In this document: positions 45,448 to 53,772 of the stretch, one piece after another | How the letters are laid out: every line of letters begins with the position of its first letter | Numbering within the stretch: the first letter of the stretch is position 1 | Source of the DNA: Sphaerochaeta sp. | GTDB taxonomy: Bacteria; Spirochaetota; Spirochaetia; Sphaerochaetales; Sphaerochaetaceae | DNA length: 64,000 nt | Direction of reading: 5' to 3' | Assembly: GCA_022482495.1 (NCBI GenBank) | Contig: JAKVPA010000003.1 | Coordinates: 124,001-188,000 of the forward strand | The notes under the pieces: generated by a model | Databases searched by the model: none | What the model was told of the DNA's origin: nothing | Seen by the model: the letters and a program-made list of their open reading frames with translations, nothing else | Position numbers and translations under genes: made by a program

Positions 45448-46828
45448 ACCGTTGTTTCCTCACCTTCTCTACAATCAGCTTAGCATAGCCGAGGAGCGGA
45501 AAACAGGTCAACAGAACCCCGAGGAACACTCCGTACCCGTTCCAATCGATGGCCCCGCCCACCACTACTCCCCAGGAGAGCATCCGCACCAGGAGGTTGG
45601 TGGCCTGTTGCAACACCCACGGAACTCCAGGAAGCGGAGTCAAGGAGAACAGGGACAAATACAGGATCAGTTTGATCAACAACGACGTGGGATCGGTCAG
45701 CACGACGGAAAGAAGATTGGCGTTCCCCATGACAACCAGCGTGACAGGAGCGGTGAACGCCACCGCCATCATCCCCCTGAAAATCGGAGCGAGGAATGGA
45801 TGGAACAACGGGGCAAGGAAGCGGGCGGCGACCAACGCTCCGAATGCCTGATGACTCAGCACGAACCCCAGCGTCTTGACGGAACACGGAAACAACCAAG
45901 CCTGCAAGACCAAGGAAGCCCACCAACCGTATACCACGGCAAACTTCCGTTTCCCGATGACGGCAAGCGATCCCGAGAGGAGCGCGGCCCGCATCAACGA
46001 GGGTTTCGGCCCAACCACCACCAAAAACCCCGCCGCCAACGCCAAGCCCGCGATCCTCCCGATCCGATACCCGAAGATCCTTCCCAACAGCGCGCTTCCC
46101 AAGGCGATGACGAAGCCCAGATGCATGCCGGAGAGAGCCAGGATATGGCTGCATCCGCTCTTCAGGGCAAGGTCTTTCAACGGAAACGAAGCGCTGTCGC
46201 TCTGTCCGAGGAGCAGCATCCCGGCCAGCGATCGGGAGCGAGGGTCCGGCACCCGACGAGAAAGCGCCAAACCGACACGTCGCATCAGGGTATGACGCTT
46301 TTCCCCAAAGCGGGGAATGCGAAGCACCTGGGTTTGCTTCGCCACAAAGAAGGCGGGATCCTTGAAGCTTCCCCTGACATTCAGCGTCGTCCCATAGGGA
46401 AGCGTGGTATCCTGGGGGATCATCACCGAAACCAACCCTTTGGCGGATGCCGTCTGGCCCCATCTGCCGGAACAATCAACCAGGCGAACCCGAAGCACCT
46501 GGCCTCCAGAACGGGTAAGACTGCTGTCATCCTCAAGAATCCCGGTGAGGGCAACCACCTCCACCTGCGGCAAGCCTAGGGAAAGCTGTCCCTGGGCGTC
46601 CGCCCAGGAGAGCGTCACATACAGGCTGTAGCAGAGAAACGCGCCGACCGTCATCGTTCGACGAAGACGCGGTGCAAGAAGAAATCCCAACGAAAGGAGC
46701 GCCAGAAATCCACAGCACAGGACGAACGGATGTCCCAGGAGCGGACTGGCTACGAAAGCGAGAAAGACACCCAACGCAATGACGACAGGCGTGGCGACCC
46801 CAAGGACCCAACAGCTCATAACGAGCAT
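45239..46828 (-). CDS. comEC: ComEC/Rec2-type competence membrane protein (3' end uncertain)
   Basis: Inner-membrane channel family for DNA uptake. The protein has an N-terminal membrane pair, a periplasmic OB-like part (VVALTGILEDDSS...LNVRGSFKDPAFF), then the Competence core SRSLAGMLLLGQSDS...SHILALSGMHLGF...GPKPSLMRAALL with about eight segments. There is no C-terminal metallo-beta-lactamase domain, so it is the short form. The open frame runs 209 bases into rsmA with unlikely sequence from about 45440 on; a TGA in the next frame overlaps the rsmA start, so the real end is probably 45444. ATG 46828 may have a GAGGA site. Confidence 0.82.
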   Translation of the reverse strand: MLVMSCWVLGVATPVVIALGVFLAFVASPLLGHPFVLCCGFLALLSLGFLLAPRLRRTMTVGAFLCYSLYVTLSWADAQGQLSLGLPQVEVVALTGILEDDSSLTRSGGQVLRVRLVDCSGRWGQTASAKGLVSVMIPQDTTLPYGTTLNVRGSFKDPAFFVAKQTQVLRIPRFGEKRHTLMRRVGLALSRRVPDPRSRSLAGMLLLGQSDSASFPLKDLALKSGCSHILALSGMHLGFVIALGSALLGRIFGYRIGRIAGLALAAGFLVVVGPKPSLMRAALLSGSLAVIGKRKFAVVYGWWASLVLQAWLFPCSVKTLGFVLSHQAFGALVAARFLAPLFHPFLAPIFRGMMAVAFTAPVTLVVMGNANLLSVVLTDPTSLLIKLILYLSLFSLTPLPGVPWVLQQATNLLVRMLSWGVVVGGAIDWNGYGVFLGVLLTCFPLLGYAKLIVEKVRKQRYDLELQLRFPWGDQAALGSPGSGDVQEVRAEFPHFGVHSKKNRRRARHWGRNEGVGSRPGHRVADQGTA

Positions 46829-46989
46829 ACCAGGAAATCCTCATCATTGTATCAACAACGGTAACATTTTTCCGGTTTGATGTTCTATTTGGAAATATAT
46901 CGTTTGGATAAGTCATGTGATGTATAGAATGAGGACATCGTCCCGATCTCTGGTGATCGTGATCAAAGAGTGTATGCCGTACGGATTTT

Positions 46990-47742
46990 CTAGGAAGGGA
47001 TCCTTCCCAACTTGGTTTCTGTGGCAGGGATGGCTACCAAAAGACCCAAGAGCGGGCCATCGACCTTCTTTCCCAGAATGGCATCGGAAAGGCGGATCGC
47101 CTGCAGTTCCGGCTTACGAAGTTTTCCGCCCAACCGCTCAAGCCAATCATACGTTTCTTTTTGATGGACGGAAGCGTAGGCGATCATCAGGGGTTTCAGC
47201 TCCGGTTCCGGCCAGGAAAACCGAAGTTTTCCCTGGATGATGGCATCGGCCAGATCATCATGATCCATCCCGCCCAGCGTGGTGAGGAAGTTCTCCACGA
47301 CGATCAACGTGGAGTCGATGACCACCGTCGCCGAAGATGCTTTCTCCTTCAGTTCGTTCTTTTCCTTGCGTGCCAATGCGGAGGCCACGTCCCTGCGGGA
47401 GAGGAACCTCCAGAACAGAATGGAGATGACCAGGCTGACCACCAGCTCATCCACCATCGGAATGGGGTCCCGGACGGCGAGCGCACCGATGAAGTAGACG
47501 ATGAGGAACACCCCGGCGGTCAAGAGGAGACGAGGCACGTATCGCTTCTCCATGATCCACGTCTCCACCGACCAGTCAATGTCGGCGAACAGGGCGATGC
47601 TCGCCTTATCCTTCTCCATAGGAGAAAGCGGCGCGTCGCTCTGGATGGTCACCGCCTCGGTGGCGTCCACCTTGCCTTCCCCCAGATACGGGGTGACGTA
47701 CATCGCCTCTCCATTGTCGCGAAGGATACGGTAGGCACGCAT
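46990..47742 (-). CDS. Membrane protein of unknown function
   Basis: 250 residues. An N-terminal soluble part of about 70 residues, two adjacent membrane segments (LLLTAGVFLIVYFIGAL and LVVSLVISILFWRFLS), then about 130 charged cytoplasmic residues with a coiled-coil-like start (ALARKEKNELKEKASSATVV). I recognise no domain. It overlaps pgm by one base and so belongs to the gph-pgm operon. The 161-base gap to comEC (46829-46989) shows no gene; a T/A-rich stretch there may hold the comEC promoter. Confidence 0.6.
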   Translation of the reverse strand: MRAYRILRDNGEAMYVTPYLGEGKVDATEAVTIQSDAPLSPMEKDKASIALFADIDWSVETWIMEKRYVPRLLLTAGVFLIVYFIGALAVRDPIPMVDELVVSLVISILFWRFLSRRDVASALARKEKNELKEKASSATVVIDSTLIVVENFLTTLGGMDHDDLADAIIQGKLRFSWPEPELKPLMIAYASVHQKETYDWLERLGGKLRKPELQAIRLSDAILGKKVDGPLLGLLVAIPATETKLGRIPS

Positions 47743-49442
47743 CAGAGCGCCCTCTCAAATTCCGCCTTGATCACTTCGACGTTTGGCTCCAGCTCTTCCC
47801 GCTTGCCGGAGAGGAACAGGTAGTATTTGATCTTCGGTTCGGTTCCCGACGGACGCACCACCAGTTTCTCCCCGCTCTTGAAGTGGATGATCACCACATC
47901 ACTCTTGGGAAGCCCGGTGCCGTCGGCAAGCAGATCGGTCATCCGCAAGATATTCCGGCCGGCGATCTGGTCGCCGTCCTTCAGCGCCCGCATCCCCGCC
48001 ATGATTCCCTTCATCGTTTCCTTTCCTTCCTGTCCCGGATAGTCCCGATTGAACACCGCTTCGGCGCTGTACCCGTATTCCTGGTAGATCTCGTTCAGGC
48101 GATCCTGCAACGTCATTCCTTTGCGGGCGTAATAACACATCATCTCCACCGCGGCCAACGAACTGGAGACAGCGTCCTTGTCCCGGACGGACGGAACGGT
48201 GAGGAAGCCATAGCTCTCCTCACATCCGAACAGGAAATAGCGATCCTTGCTCCGGGGATTCTCCAGATGGTCGATCTGCTCGGCAATGTACTTGAATCCG
48301 GTCAGCACATCCTTCTCCACGCCACCATTCGCCTCAGTGATGCGTTTGATCAGATCGGTCGTCACGATGCTCTTGACCACCATCGGGGTACGGCTATCCT
48401 TGTGGAGTTCCTTGGCGGTATGGATCAGATAGTCGCAGAGCAACACACCGATCTGGTTTCCGGTAAGCAGCTGGTACTCCGTCTTTTCCTTGTTCTTTGG
48501 GATTGCCAACCCCATCCGGTCAGCGTCCGGATCGGTGCCGATGACAATATCCGCCTTTTCCTTTTTGGCCAGCTGGATGACACGGCTCATCGCTTCGGCG
48601 CTCTCCGGATTGGGAAGCTTCACCGTAGGAAACGCGCCATCGGGGAGCTGCTGTTCCTTGACCACCACCGTCCGGATCCCCAACAGGGAAAGCAAGTGGG
48701 TGACCGGAACATTGCCGGTGCCATGCAACGGGGTATACGCCACGGTAATGGGGCTCCCCTGAACCAAGGCGGGCCTACGGAGGCTGGCAAGCGCCATGTG
48801 GTAGTATGCCTGATCAACCTTGGGGGAGACGCTTTTCAACATCTTGGTGCTTCGCGCTTCCGCTTCACTGATCCGCTTGATCTGATCAGCCGTCACGGCA
48901 TTGGCACGTGTGGCGATGCCGGTGTCATGGGGCGGCGTCACCTGTCCCCCGTCGCTGTAGTACACCTTGTATCCGTTGTAGATGGCGGGATTATGGCTTG
49001 CCGTGATGACGATGCCCGCCGTGGCACGGAGGTACCGGACGGAAAAACTCAACATGGGAACGGGATGCAGGGTATCGAACAGTTGCACCTGCACGTGGTT
49101 TGCGGCAAGCACCAACGCCGCCGCGAGAGCGAATTCTTTGCTGAAATGCCGGCTGTCATAGGCGATGACTACGGAAGGATCTTCCGCCTGGGACACCAGG
49201 TATTCCGCCAAGCCCTGGGAGACTTTCTCCACCATGAACGTGTTGATGCGGTTGGTTCCCCCGCCGATGACGCCCCGCATTCCCGCCGTTCCGAAACTCA
49301 AACTGGTGTAGAAGCGGTCGTTCAGGTCCGCCCAATCCTTTTTCTCCAGGCTCTGCCGCACCTCATCACGAAACCTGGGTGTCTGTTCCGCCGCCATGTA
49401 CGCTTGTGCTTTCTGCCACAAGGATTGCTCATCATATTGCAT
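47742..49442 (-). CDS. Phosphoglucomutase/phosphomannomutase family
   Basis: Moves phosphate between C1 and C6 of hexoses. 566 residues in the four-domain alpha-D-phosphohexomutase fold: TASHNPAIYNGYK with the phospho-Ser, metal loop GTDPDADRMG, sugar loop GCEESYG, and phosphate loop RPSGTEPKIKYY. It is closest to the phosphoglucomutase/phosphopentomutase (PgcA-type) group. ATG 49442 has a GAGGAA site in the overlapping end of gph. Specificity between glucose and mannose cannot be read. Confidence 0.88.
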   Translation of the reverse strand: MQYDEQSLWQKAQAYMAAEQTPRFRDEVRQSLEKKDWADLNDRFYTSLSFGTAGMRGVIGGGTNRINTFMVEKVSQGLAEYLVSQAEDPSVVIAYDSRHFSKEFALAAALVLAANHVQVQLFDTLHPVPMLSFSVRYLRATAGIVITASHNPAIYNGYKVYYSDGGQVTPPHDTGIATRANAVTADQIKRISEAEARSTKMLKSVSPKVDQAYYHMALASLRRPALVQGSPITVAYTPLHGTGNVPVTHLLSLLGIRTVVVKEQQLPDGAFPTVKLPNPESAEAMSRVIQLAKKEKADIVIGTDPDADRMGLAIPKNKEKTEYQLLTGNQIGVLLCDYLIHTAKELHKDSRTPMVVKSIVTTDLIKRITEANGGVEKDVLTGFKYIAEQIDHLENPRSKDRYFLFGCEESYGFLTVPSVRDKDAVSSSLAAVEMMCYYARKGMTLQDRLNEIYQEYGYSAEAVFNRDYPGQEGKETMKGIMAGMRALKDGDQIAGRNILRMTDLLADGTGLPKSDVVIIHFKSGEKLVVRPSGTEPKIKYYLFLSGKREELEPNVEVIKAEFERAL

Positions 49443-50103
49443 CGATCCGTTCCTCCAGTTCTGCTATTGTATCACAGATGACGGTGCTGTCCAATTTTCC
49501 CAGCGCGTCCCGTCCCCGGAATCCCCAGGAGACCAACGCGACCCGACAGCCAGAGGCCTTGGCGAACTGCCAGTCCACTTCGCTGTCACCCACATACAGC
49601 ATCTCGTCCCGGCCCAACCCTGTGGCGTTCAGAAACAGGGAAAGCGCCTTGGGGTCGGGCTTGTGGGGCAGACTGGCTTCCATCCCCTGGATCAACGCGA
49701 ACGGCAAGGAAGGAAACAGACGGCGGATGATCATACGCACCAGCACGTCCGCCTTGTTGGATAATACGCCGACCTGCACCCCTCGGGCGACAAGATTGCG
49801 CAACAACGACGAGACCCCAGGATACGGCTTGCTGTGCTCACAGGGATGGGCTTCGTAAAAGGAGATCAAAATCCGGTAGAGCTCATCGAACCGTGCGGTA
49901 TCCATCGTATCCAGGGCAGGCCCCAACGCGCCGCGGAGCGCGTTGGCCAGGCCTCGCCCCACCACCGTTTTGGTCGTCGCTTCGTCAATCGGAGCCACAC
50001 CGGAAGCGGCAAGCGCCGCGTTGATGGCCGCTTGGATGTCAGAAATGGTATTCACCAAGGTGCCGTCAAGATCGAACAGCACCCCTTTTCCACTGCTTTG
50101 CAT
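49432..50103 (-). CDS. gph: HAD phosphatase, phosphoglycolate phosphatase-like
   Basis: 223 residues with HAD motif I VLFDLDGTLVNT, motif II VGVLSNKAD, the Lys in PHKPDPKALS, and motif IV YVGDSEVDWQFAKASG. A helical cap of about 70 residues follows motif I, the C1 type of Gph/PPase. The frame is open much farther upstream over the divergent gene; I start at ATG 50103, six bases after CATACT. The substrate could be phosphoglycolate or pyrophosphate. First gene of an operon with pgm. Confidence 0.85.
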   Translation of the reverse strand: MQSSGKGVLFDLDGTLVNTISDIQAAINAALAASGVAPIDEATTKTVVGRGLANALRGALGPALDTMDTARFDELYRILISFYEAHPCEHSKPYPGVSSLLRNLVARGVQVGVLSNKADVLVRMIIRRLFPSLPFALIQGMEASLPHKPDPKALSLFLNATGLGRDEMLYVGDSEVDWQFAKASGCRVALVSWGFRGRDALGKLDSTVICDTIAELEERIDAI

Positions 50104-50109
50104 GCAGCA

Positions 50110-50138
50110 AGTATGGCAGATGCAGTTCTCTTGCTCAA
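50110..50138 (-). promoter_or_regulatory. Putative leaderless promoter of gph
   Basis: Minus-strand TTGAGC (50133-50138), a 17-base spacer and CATACT (50110-50115), six bases before the ATG at 50103. Confidence 0.45.
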
Positions 50139-50154
50139 GGGATTCTGGTATGAT
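50126..50154 (+). promoter_or_regulatory. Putative leaderless promoter of the RlmI-like gene
   Basis: TATGAT (50149-50154) six bases before the ATG at 50161; a poor -35 TTCTCT (50126-50131) at 17 bases. It overlaps the divergent gph promoter. Confidence 0.45.
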
Positions 50155-50160
50155 GTGCTC

Positions 50161-51381
50161 ATGCAGACCATCACGATACAAGGCGGGAAGGAGAAGCAAC
50201 TGCTCCGCCATCACCCATGGGTGTTCTCCAAAGCGATCACGCCGGGACAGAGCCCGGAAGAAGGCCCGTGCAGGGTGGAAACCAGCGAAGGCCGGTTCAT
50301 CGCATGGGGCTGGTACGACGAGAAAAGCCATATTCCGCTCCATTTGCTCTCCTGGGACGAAGCGGATGTGATCGACGAGCTGTGGTGGGAAGCCAGAATC
50401 AAGGATGCCGTGCAACGAAGAGCCCGGTTTTTCCGTGACAAACGTACGACAACCACCACGTTCCGGATCATCTTTTCCGAAGCGGACATGTTGCCCGGAC
50501 TGGTGGCCGATGTGTATGGCACGATGATCCGGATCATCATCTCCAGCCACATCGCCTGGGGAAAGAAGGATCTGATCGTCCGCACGCTGGATGGGTTGCT
50601 CAAACCGTCCCTCCAGGTGATCACCACGGACAGCGCCTACACCGGGGTGGAATCACTTCCCGGTGGCGCGCTGTTCTGGAAAGACGGAGCGTACTTCACG
50701 CCGGATGGCAAGCTTCCCGCCGTGCGGTTCCGTGAAGACGGGTTGTGGTACGAAGTCGTTCCCGGCATGGGGCAGAAAAGCGGTTTCTACTGCGACCAGC
50801 GGGACAACCGTAGAGCCATCGAGACGTACTGCGCCGACGCCGTGGTGCTGGACGCCTTCTGCTATACCGGCGCGTTCACCCTTCACGCGCTTCGCGCAGG
50901 AGCCCGCAGGGTGGATTGTCTTGACTCAAGCGAAGACGCGCTCCGTCAACTGCTCTACCACATTCACCTGAACCAGAATGAAGGAACCATCCCTCAGGAC
51001 GGCAGGGACAAAGTCACCACGACGACCTGCAACGTGTTCGAACAGATGCGTTCCATCCCGCACAACACCTACGACGTGATGATCCTGGATCCCCCGAAGC
51101 TCGCCCAGACGAAGAGCCAGGCGGAAGCTGCGTCCAAAGCGTACAAGGATCTCAACCGGCTTGCCATGGAGCGGATCAAACGGGGTGGCATTCTGGTGAC
51201 GTTCAGTTGCAGCGGAGCCATCACCAGCGAACTGTTCCGCACCATCCTCGCCTGGAGCGCCCAGGACGCCCATCGGGAAGCGCAGGTACTGCGGATTCTT
51301 GGGGCGGGAGAGGATCATCCGATCCGTCTCTCGTTCCCCGAATCAGAGTACCTGAAAGGATGCGTCGTCCGGGTGCTGTGA
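50161..51381 (+). CDS. RlmI-like 23S rRNA (cytosine-C5) methyltransferase
   Basis: 406 residues with an N-terminal PUA-type RNA-binding domain (KQLLRHHPWVFSKAI, the family's R-x-x-x-G-H-x-W-V-F region) and a Rossmann methyltransferase core: QKSGFYCDQRDNRR, VLDAFCYTGAFTLHALRAGA, and motif IV ILDPPKLA. RlmI methylates C1962. The frame is open upstream of 50161 but overlaps gph. It ends one base before the YkgJ stop on the other strand. Confidence 0.9.
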   Translation: MQTITIQGGKEKQLLRHHPWVFSKAITPGQSPEEGPCRVETSEGRFIAWGWYDEKSHIPLHLLSWDEADVIDELWWEARIKDAVQRRARFFRDKRTTTTTFRIIFSEADMLPGLVADVYGTMIRIIISSHIAWGKKDLIVRTLDGLLKPSLQVITTDSAYTGVESLPGGALFWKDGAYFTPDGKLPAVRFREDGLWYEVVPGMGQKSGFYCDQRDNRRAIETYCADAVVLDAFCYTGAFTLHALRAGARRVDCLDSSEDALRQLLYHIHLNQNEGTIPQDGRDKVTTTTCNVFEQMRSIPHNTYDVMILDPPKLAQTKSQAEAASKAYKDLNRLAMERIKRGGILVTFSCSGAITSELFRTILAWSAQDAHREAQVLRILGAGEDHPIRLSFPESEYLKGCVVRVL

Positions 51382-51382
51382 A

Positions 51383-52024
51383 TCACGAAGCCATCGGAGA
51401 GGGCGTTGAATCATCATCATCGTCGTCAAGACGGATGCCGGCCAGGCTCCACAGGAGCCGGACGATGGAAAGCGCCTCGGTGACGGCGACGGAAAGATCC
51501 TCCACCTCCCCATCCCCGCCATCCAGCGCGCGCAGTTGCACGCCGTACTCACCCATCACCGGAACCGGTTGGGAAAAGACCAGATGTTCCGGCATCGTCT
51601 TCACATCGTTGTACTTGCAATGCCGGAACTCAGCCACTCCGTCTTTGTTCAGGGACGCAGAGGCACCGAACAGCCGGCAGACCAGCGGGCGTGCCGGATA
51701 GACGGTGCAGTGATGGGGGTTCTGGGGATTGAACAACGGGCAATGGTCGCTGCCAATGCCATTCTCCAGCCGGTCGATCAACGAGAGGTCCCGCCGCACC
51801 AACAGCAGATAGGCTGCGACCATCCTGGCTTCCAGACTGGTGATGTCCGGCATGAAATGCTCACAGCAGGTGCCGCATCCCTGTCCGCAATGGATCGCGT
51901 AGGCGTCACAGAACGCCAACGTCTCGTCCTCCACCCTGTCGTACAGATCCGACAGATGGGCGAGGCTTTCTCCAAGAAACGTCCCACCCAACAGCCGGAC
52001 GATCTTGTCCCGTTCGTAGTTCAT
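51383..52024 (-). CDS. YkgJ-type cysteine cluster protein
   Basis: 213 residues with the cluster CGQGCGTCCEHF, CPLFNPQNPHHCTVYPARPLVCRLFGASA, and CKYND, the Cys spacing of the zinc- or iron-chelating CxxCxxCC family. Function of the family is unknown. The tail ends with a run of seven Asp (RLDDDDDDS). The start overlaps the corA stop (ATGA), so it is in the corA transcript. Confidence 0.75.
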   Translation of the reverse strand: MNYERDKIVRLLGGTFLGESLAHLSDLYDRVEDETLAFCDAYAIHCGQGCGTCCEHFMPDITSLEARMVAAYLLLVRRDLSLIDRLENGIGSDHCPLFNPQNPHHCTVYPARPLVCRLFGASASLNKDGVAEFRHCKYNDVKTMPEHLVFSQPVPVMGEYGVQLRALDGGDGEVEDLSVAVTEALSIVRLLWSLAGIRLDDDDDDSTPSPMAS

Positions 52025-52999
52025 AGGGATTTGTTCCTTTCCTTCTTTTTCTCTTCCGTTTTCAACATCCGCATGCTTCTCCGGTCACTGAAGATGTACA
52101 GCGCGACGACGACGGAGATGCCACAGGCGACCAACATGAACAGCCACGCCAACGGATAGCCGGTAAACGGCAACTTGACGTTCATGCCGAAGAAGCTGGT
52201 GATGAACGTAGGCAGCATGAAGCTGATCGACACGATGGTCAACCGCTTCATGATGATGTTCATGTTGTTGCTGATGACGCTGGCGAAACAATCCATCGTC
52301 CCGGTGAGGATGTCGGTGTAGATGTTGGCCATCTGGATGGCCTGCTTGTTGTCCGTGATGGTGTCTTCCAGAAAATCCTGCTCAGTCCGGGCCGTCCAGA
52401 TGGAAGAACGTCCCTTTGTTGTTCAGCCGCTCCAGAAGCGCCTCGTTGGTCGTCAGGCTGGTGGTAAGGTACACCAGGGACTTCTGGATCTGCAAAAGCT
52501 GGAGAAGTTCGTAGTTCATGATGGATTTATGCAGCTGGCCTTCCACCTGGTCCTTGCGGCGGTTCAGGTATTTCAGCACCCTGATGTACACCATGGTGGC
52601 ACGTCCCATCAGGGAGATGACGAATCCTTCCATGGTGGATACGGGATAATGGCGGTACCGCTTCTTGGCGAAATCATCCAGCACCACGCTGTCCCCCTGG
52701 CAGATGGTGATGATCATCTCAGGGAACATCACGATGCCCAGCGGGAGGGCCTGCTGGTCCAGCGTATCCTCACTTTCCGACAAGGCGGGAAGCCGGAGGA
52801 TCAGATCAACATACGTGTCTTCCTTCTCAATGCGGCTTTGCTCGTCCTGGTCCATGATGTCCGCAAGGAGATCGCTGTCGATGTTGTATTTCTCTTGGAG
52901 CAACGTGATGTCGTCCCGGTTGACGTCACGGGCGTCAACCCAGGTATACCCTCCCGTTTCTCCGGGACCTTTGGAATAACTTTCATGTATGGTGATCAT
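52021..52999 (-). CDS. corA: CorA-type magnesium/divalent cation transporter, with a +1 frameshift
   Basis: Pentameric Mg2+ channel. The first frame (52999-52382) gives the cytoplasmic domain (ITLLQEKYNIDSDLLADIMD, EDTYVDLILRLP) and the long stalk helix. The second (to 52021) carries ITDNKQAIQMANIYTDILTGTMDCFASVISNNMN, the first membrane helix, selectivity motif FFGMNVKLPF and the second helix. They join at FFHLDG/RTEQDFLED on removing one base of GGG at 52389-52391, giving 978 bases (326 codons). GMN is intact. Preceded by a leader peptide and hairpins; followed by the YkgJ gene. Confidence 0.9.
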
Positions 53000-53000
53000 A

Positions 53001-53050
53001 GGCGCCTCTTGTCAATAAAAAATCAGGCGCGCTCAACTCGGAGAGCGCCG
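53001..53050 (-). promoter_or_regulatory. corA leader attenuator with competing hairpins
   Basis: Minus strand: arm 1 GGCGC (at 53046-53050, extendable as GCGCTC 53043-53048), arm 2 GCGCC (about 53026-53031), a TGA, six T (53017-53022), then arm 3 GGCGCC (53001-53006) just before the corA ATG. Arm 2 can pair with arm 1 (terminator-like) or arm 3 (masking the GAGG ribosome site). Confidence 0.5.
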
Positions 53051-53091
53051 CAGGTACGTTCTGGTAATGGGACGGTGTCTTCCGTATGCAT
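53023..53091 (-). CDS. corA leader peptide (22 residues)
   Basis: ATG at 53091 after a strong GGAGGAGGAG site; the peptide begins MHTEDTVPLPER and ends at the TGA at 53023-53025, inside the hairpin and directly before the T-run. The acidic pair followed by P-L-P resembles enterobacterial MgtL, whose acidic/Pro stretch destabilises ribosomes at low Mg2+ and opens mgtA. That mechanism here is inference from analogy. The promoter is TTGCAA/TAGTAT at 53112-53140. Too short for ordinary gene calling. Confidence 0.5.
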   Translation of the reverse strand: MHTEDTVPLPERTCGALRVERA

Positions 53092-53111
53092 GGCCTCTCC
53101 TCCTCCGGTCG

Positions 53112-53140
53112 ATACTATCATAGCGACGGGGGGATTGCAA
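53112..53140 (-). promoter_or_regulatory. Promoter of the corA transcript
   Basis: Minus-strand TTGCAA (53135-53140), a 17-base spacer and TAGTAT (53112-53117), a few bases before the leader-peptide ribosome site. Confidence 0.55.
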
Positions 53141-53209
53141 AGATGGCTGGCTCGCTTTTTCCCATTGCAACTCCAAGGAAAAAAACGAACAATACGGAGG
53201 GAGGCTACG

Positions 53210-53763
53210 ATGTTCACCAGAGACGAAGCATTGGGATTACTGAGGAAATACACCAAGAACGAGCATTTGATCTACCACGCATACTGCGTGGAGGCGGTGA
53301 TGCGCCGTTTCGCCACGGAACTGGGGGAGGATCCCGAGTACTGGGGACTGGTCGGTCTGCTCCACGATGTGGACTGGGACCAATTCCCCGAGCAACACTG
53401 CCACAAAGCGCCGGAACTGCTCAGGGAGATCGGTGCGGATGATGACTTCATCCACGCGGTGTGCAGCCATGGCTGGGGAATCTGCTCCGACGTGGAGCCG
53501 ACCAAACCGATGGAAAAAGGTGCTGTACACGGTGGACGAACTGTGCGGCCTGATCTACGCCACGGCATTGATGCGCCCGGAGCACATGGAGGGCATGACA
53601 CCCAAGTCAGGTCAAAAAGAAATGGAACAGCAAGGGATTCGCCGCCGGCGTCAACCGCGATCTGATCGACAAAGGCATCGGAATGATCGGGATGGACAAG
53701 GACAAGGTGATCACCCTTGCCATCGAAGCGCTTACCGGAGTGGAAAAAGAAATAGGCCTTTAA
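53210..53763 (+). CDS. HD-domain hydrolase with two +1 frameshifts
   Basis: HD phosphohydrolase of the small type often annotated as hydrolase or HDIG protein. Frame one: MFTRDEALGLLRKYTKNEHLIYHAYCVEAVM, LVGLLHDVDWDQFPEQH, HAVCSHGWG. Frame two: VLYTVDELCGLIYATALMRPEHM. Frame three: WNSKGFAAGVNRDLIDKG and TLAIEALTGVEKEIGL. Removing one base at AAAAAGG (53514-53520) and one at GG (53610-53611) yields 552 bases (184 codons) reading through. GGAGG precedes ATG 53210. Substrate unknown. Confidence 0.8.
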
Positions 53764-53772
53764 TATTCCGTA

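Noticed and set aside
47883-49481. A 532-codon plus-strand open frame across pgm
   Set aside because: It lies antisense to a gene with complete phosphohexomutase motifs and its own sequence is Arg/His/Gln-rich, as expected for a shadow of a GC-rich gene.
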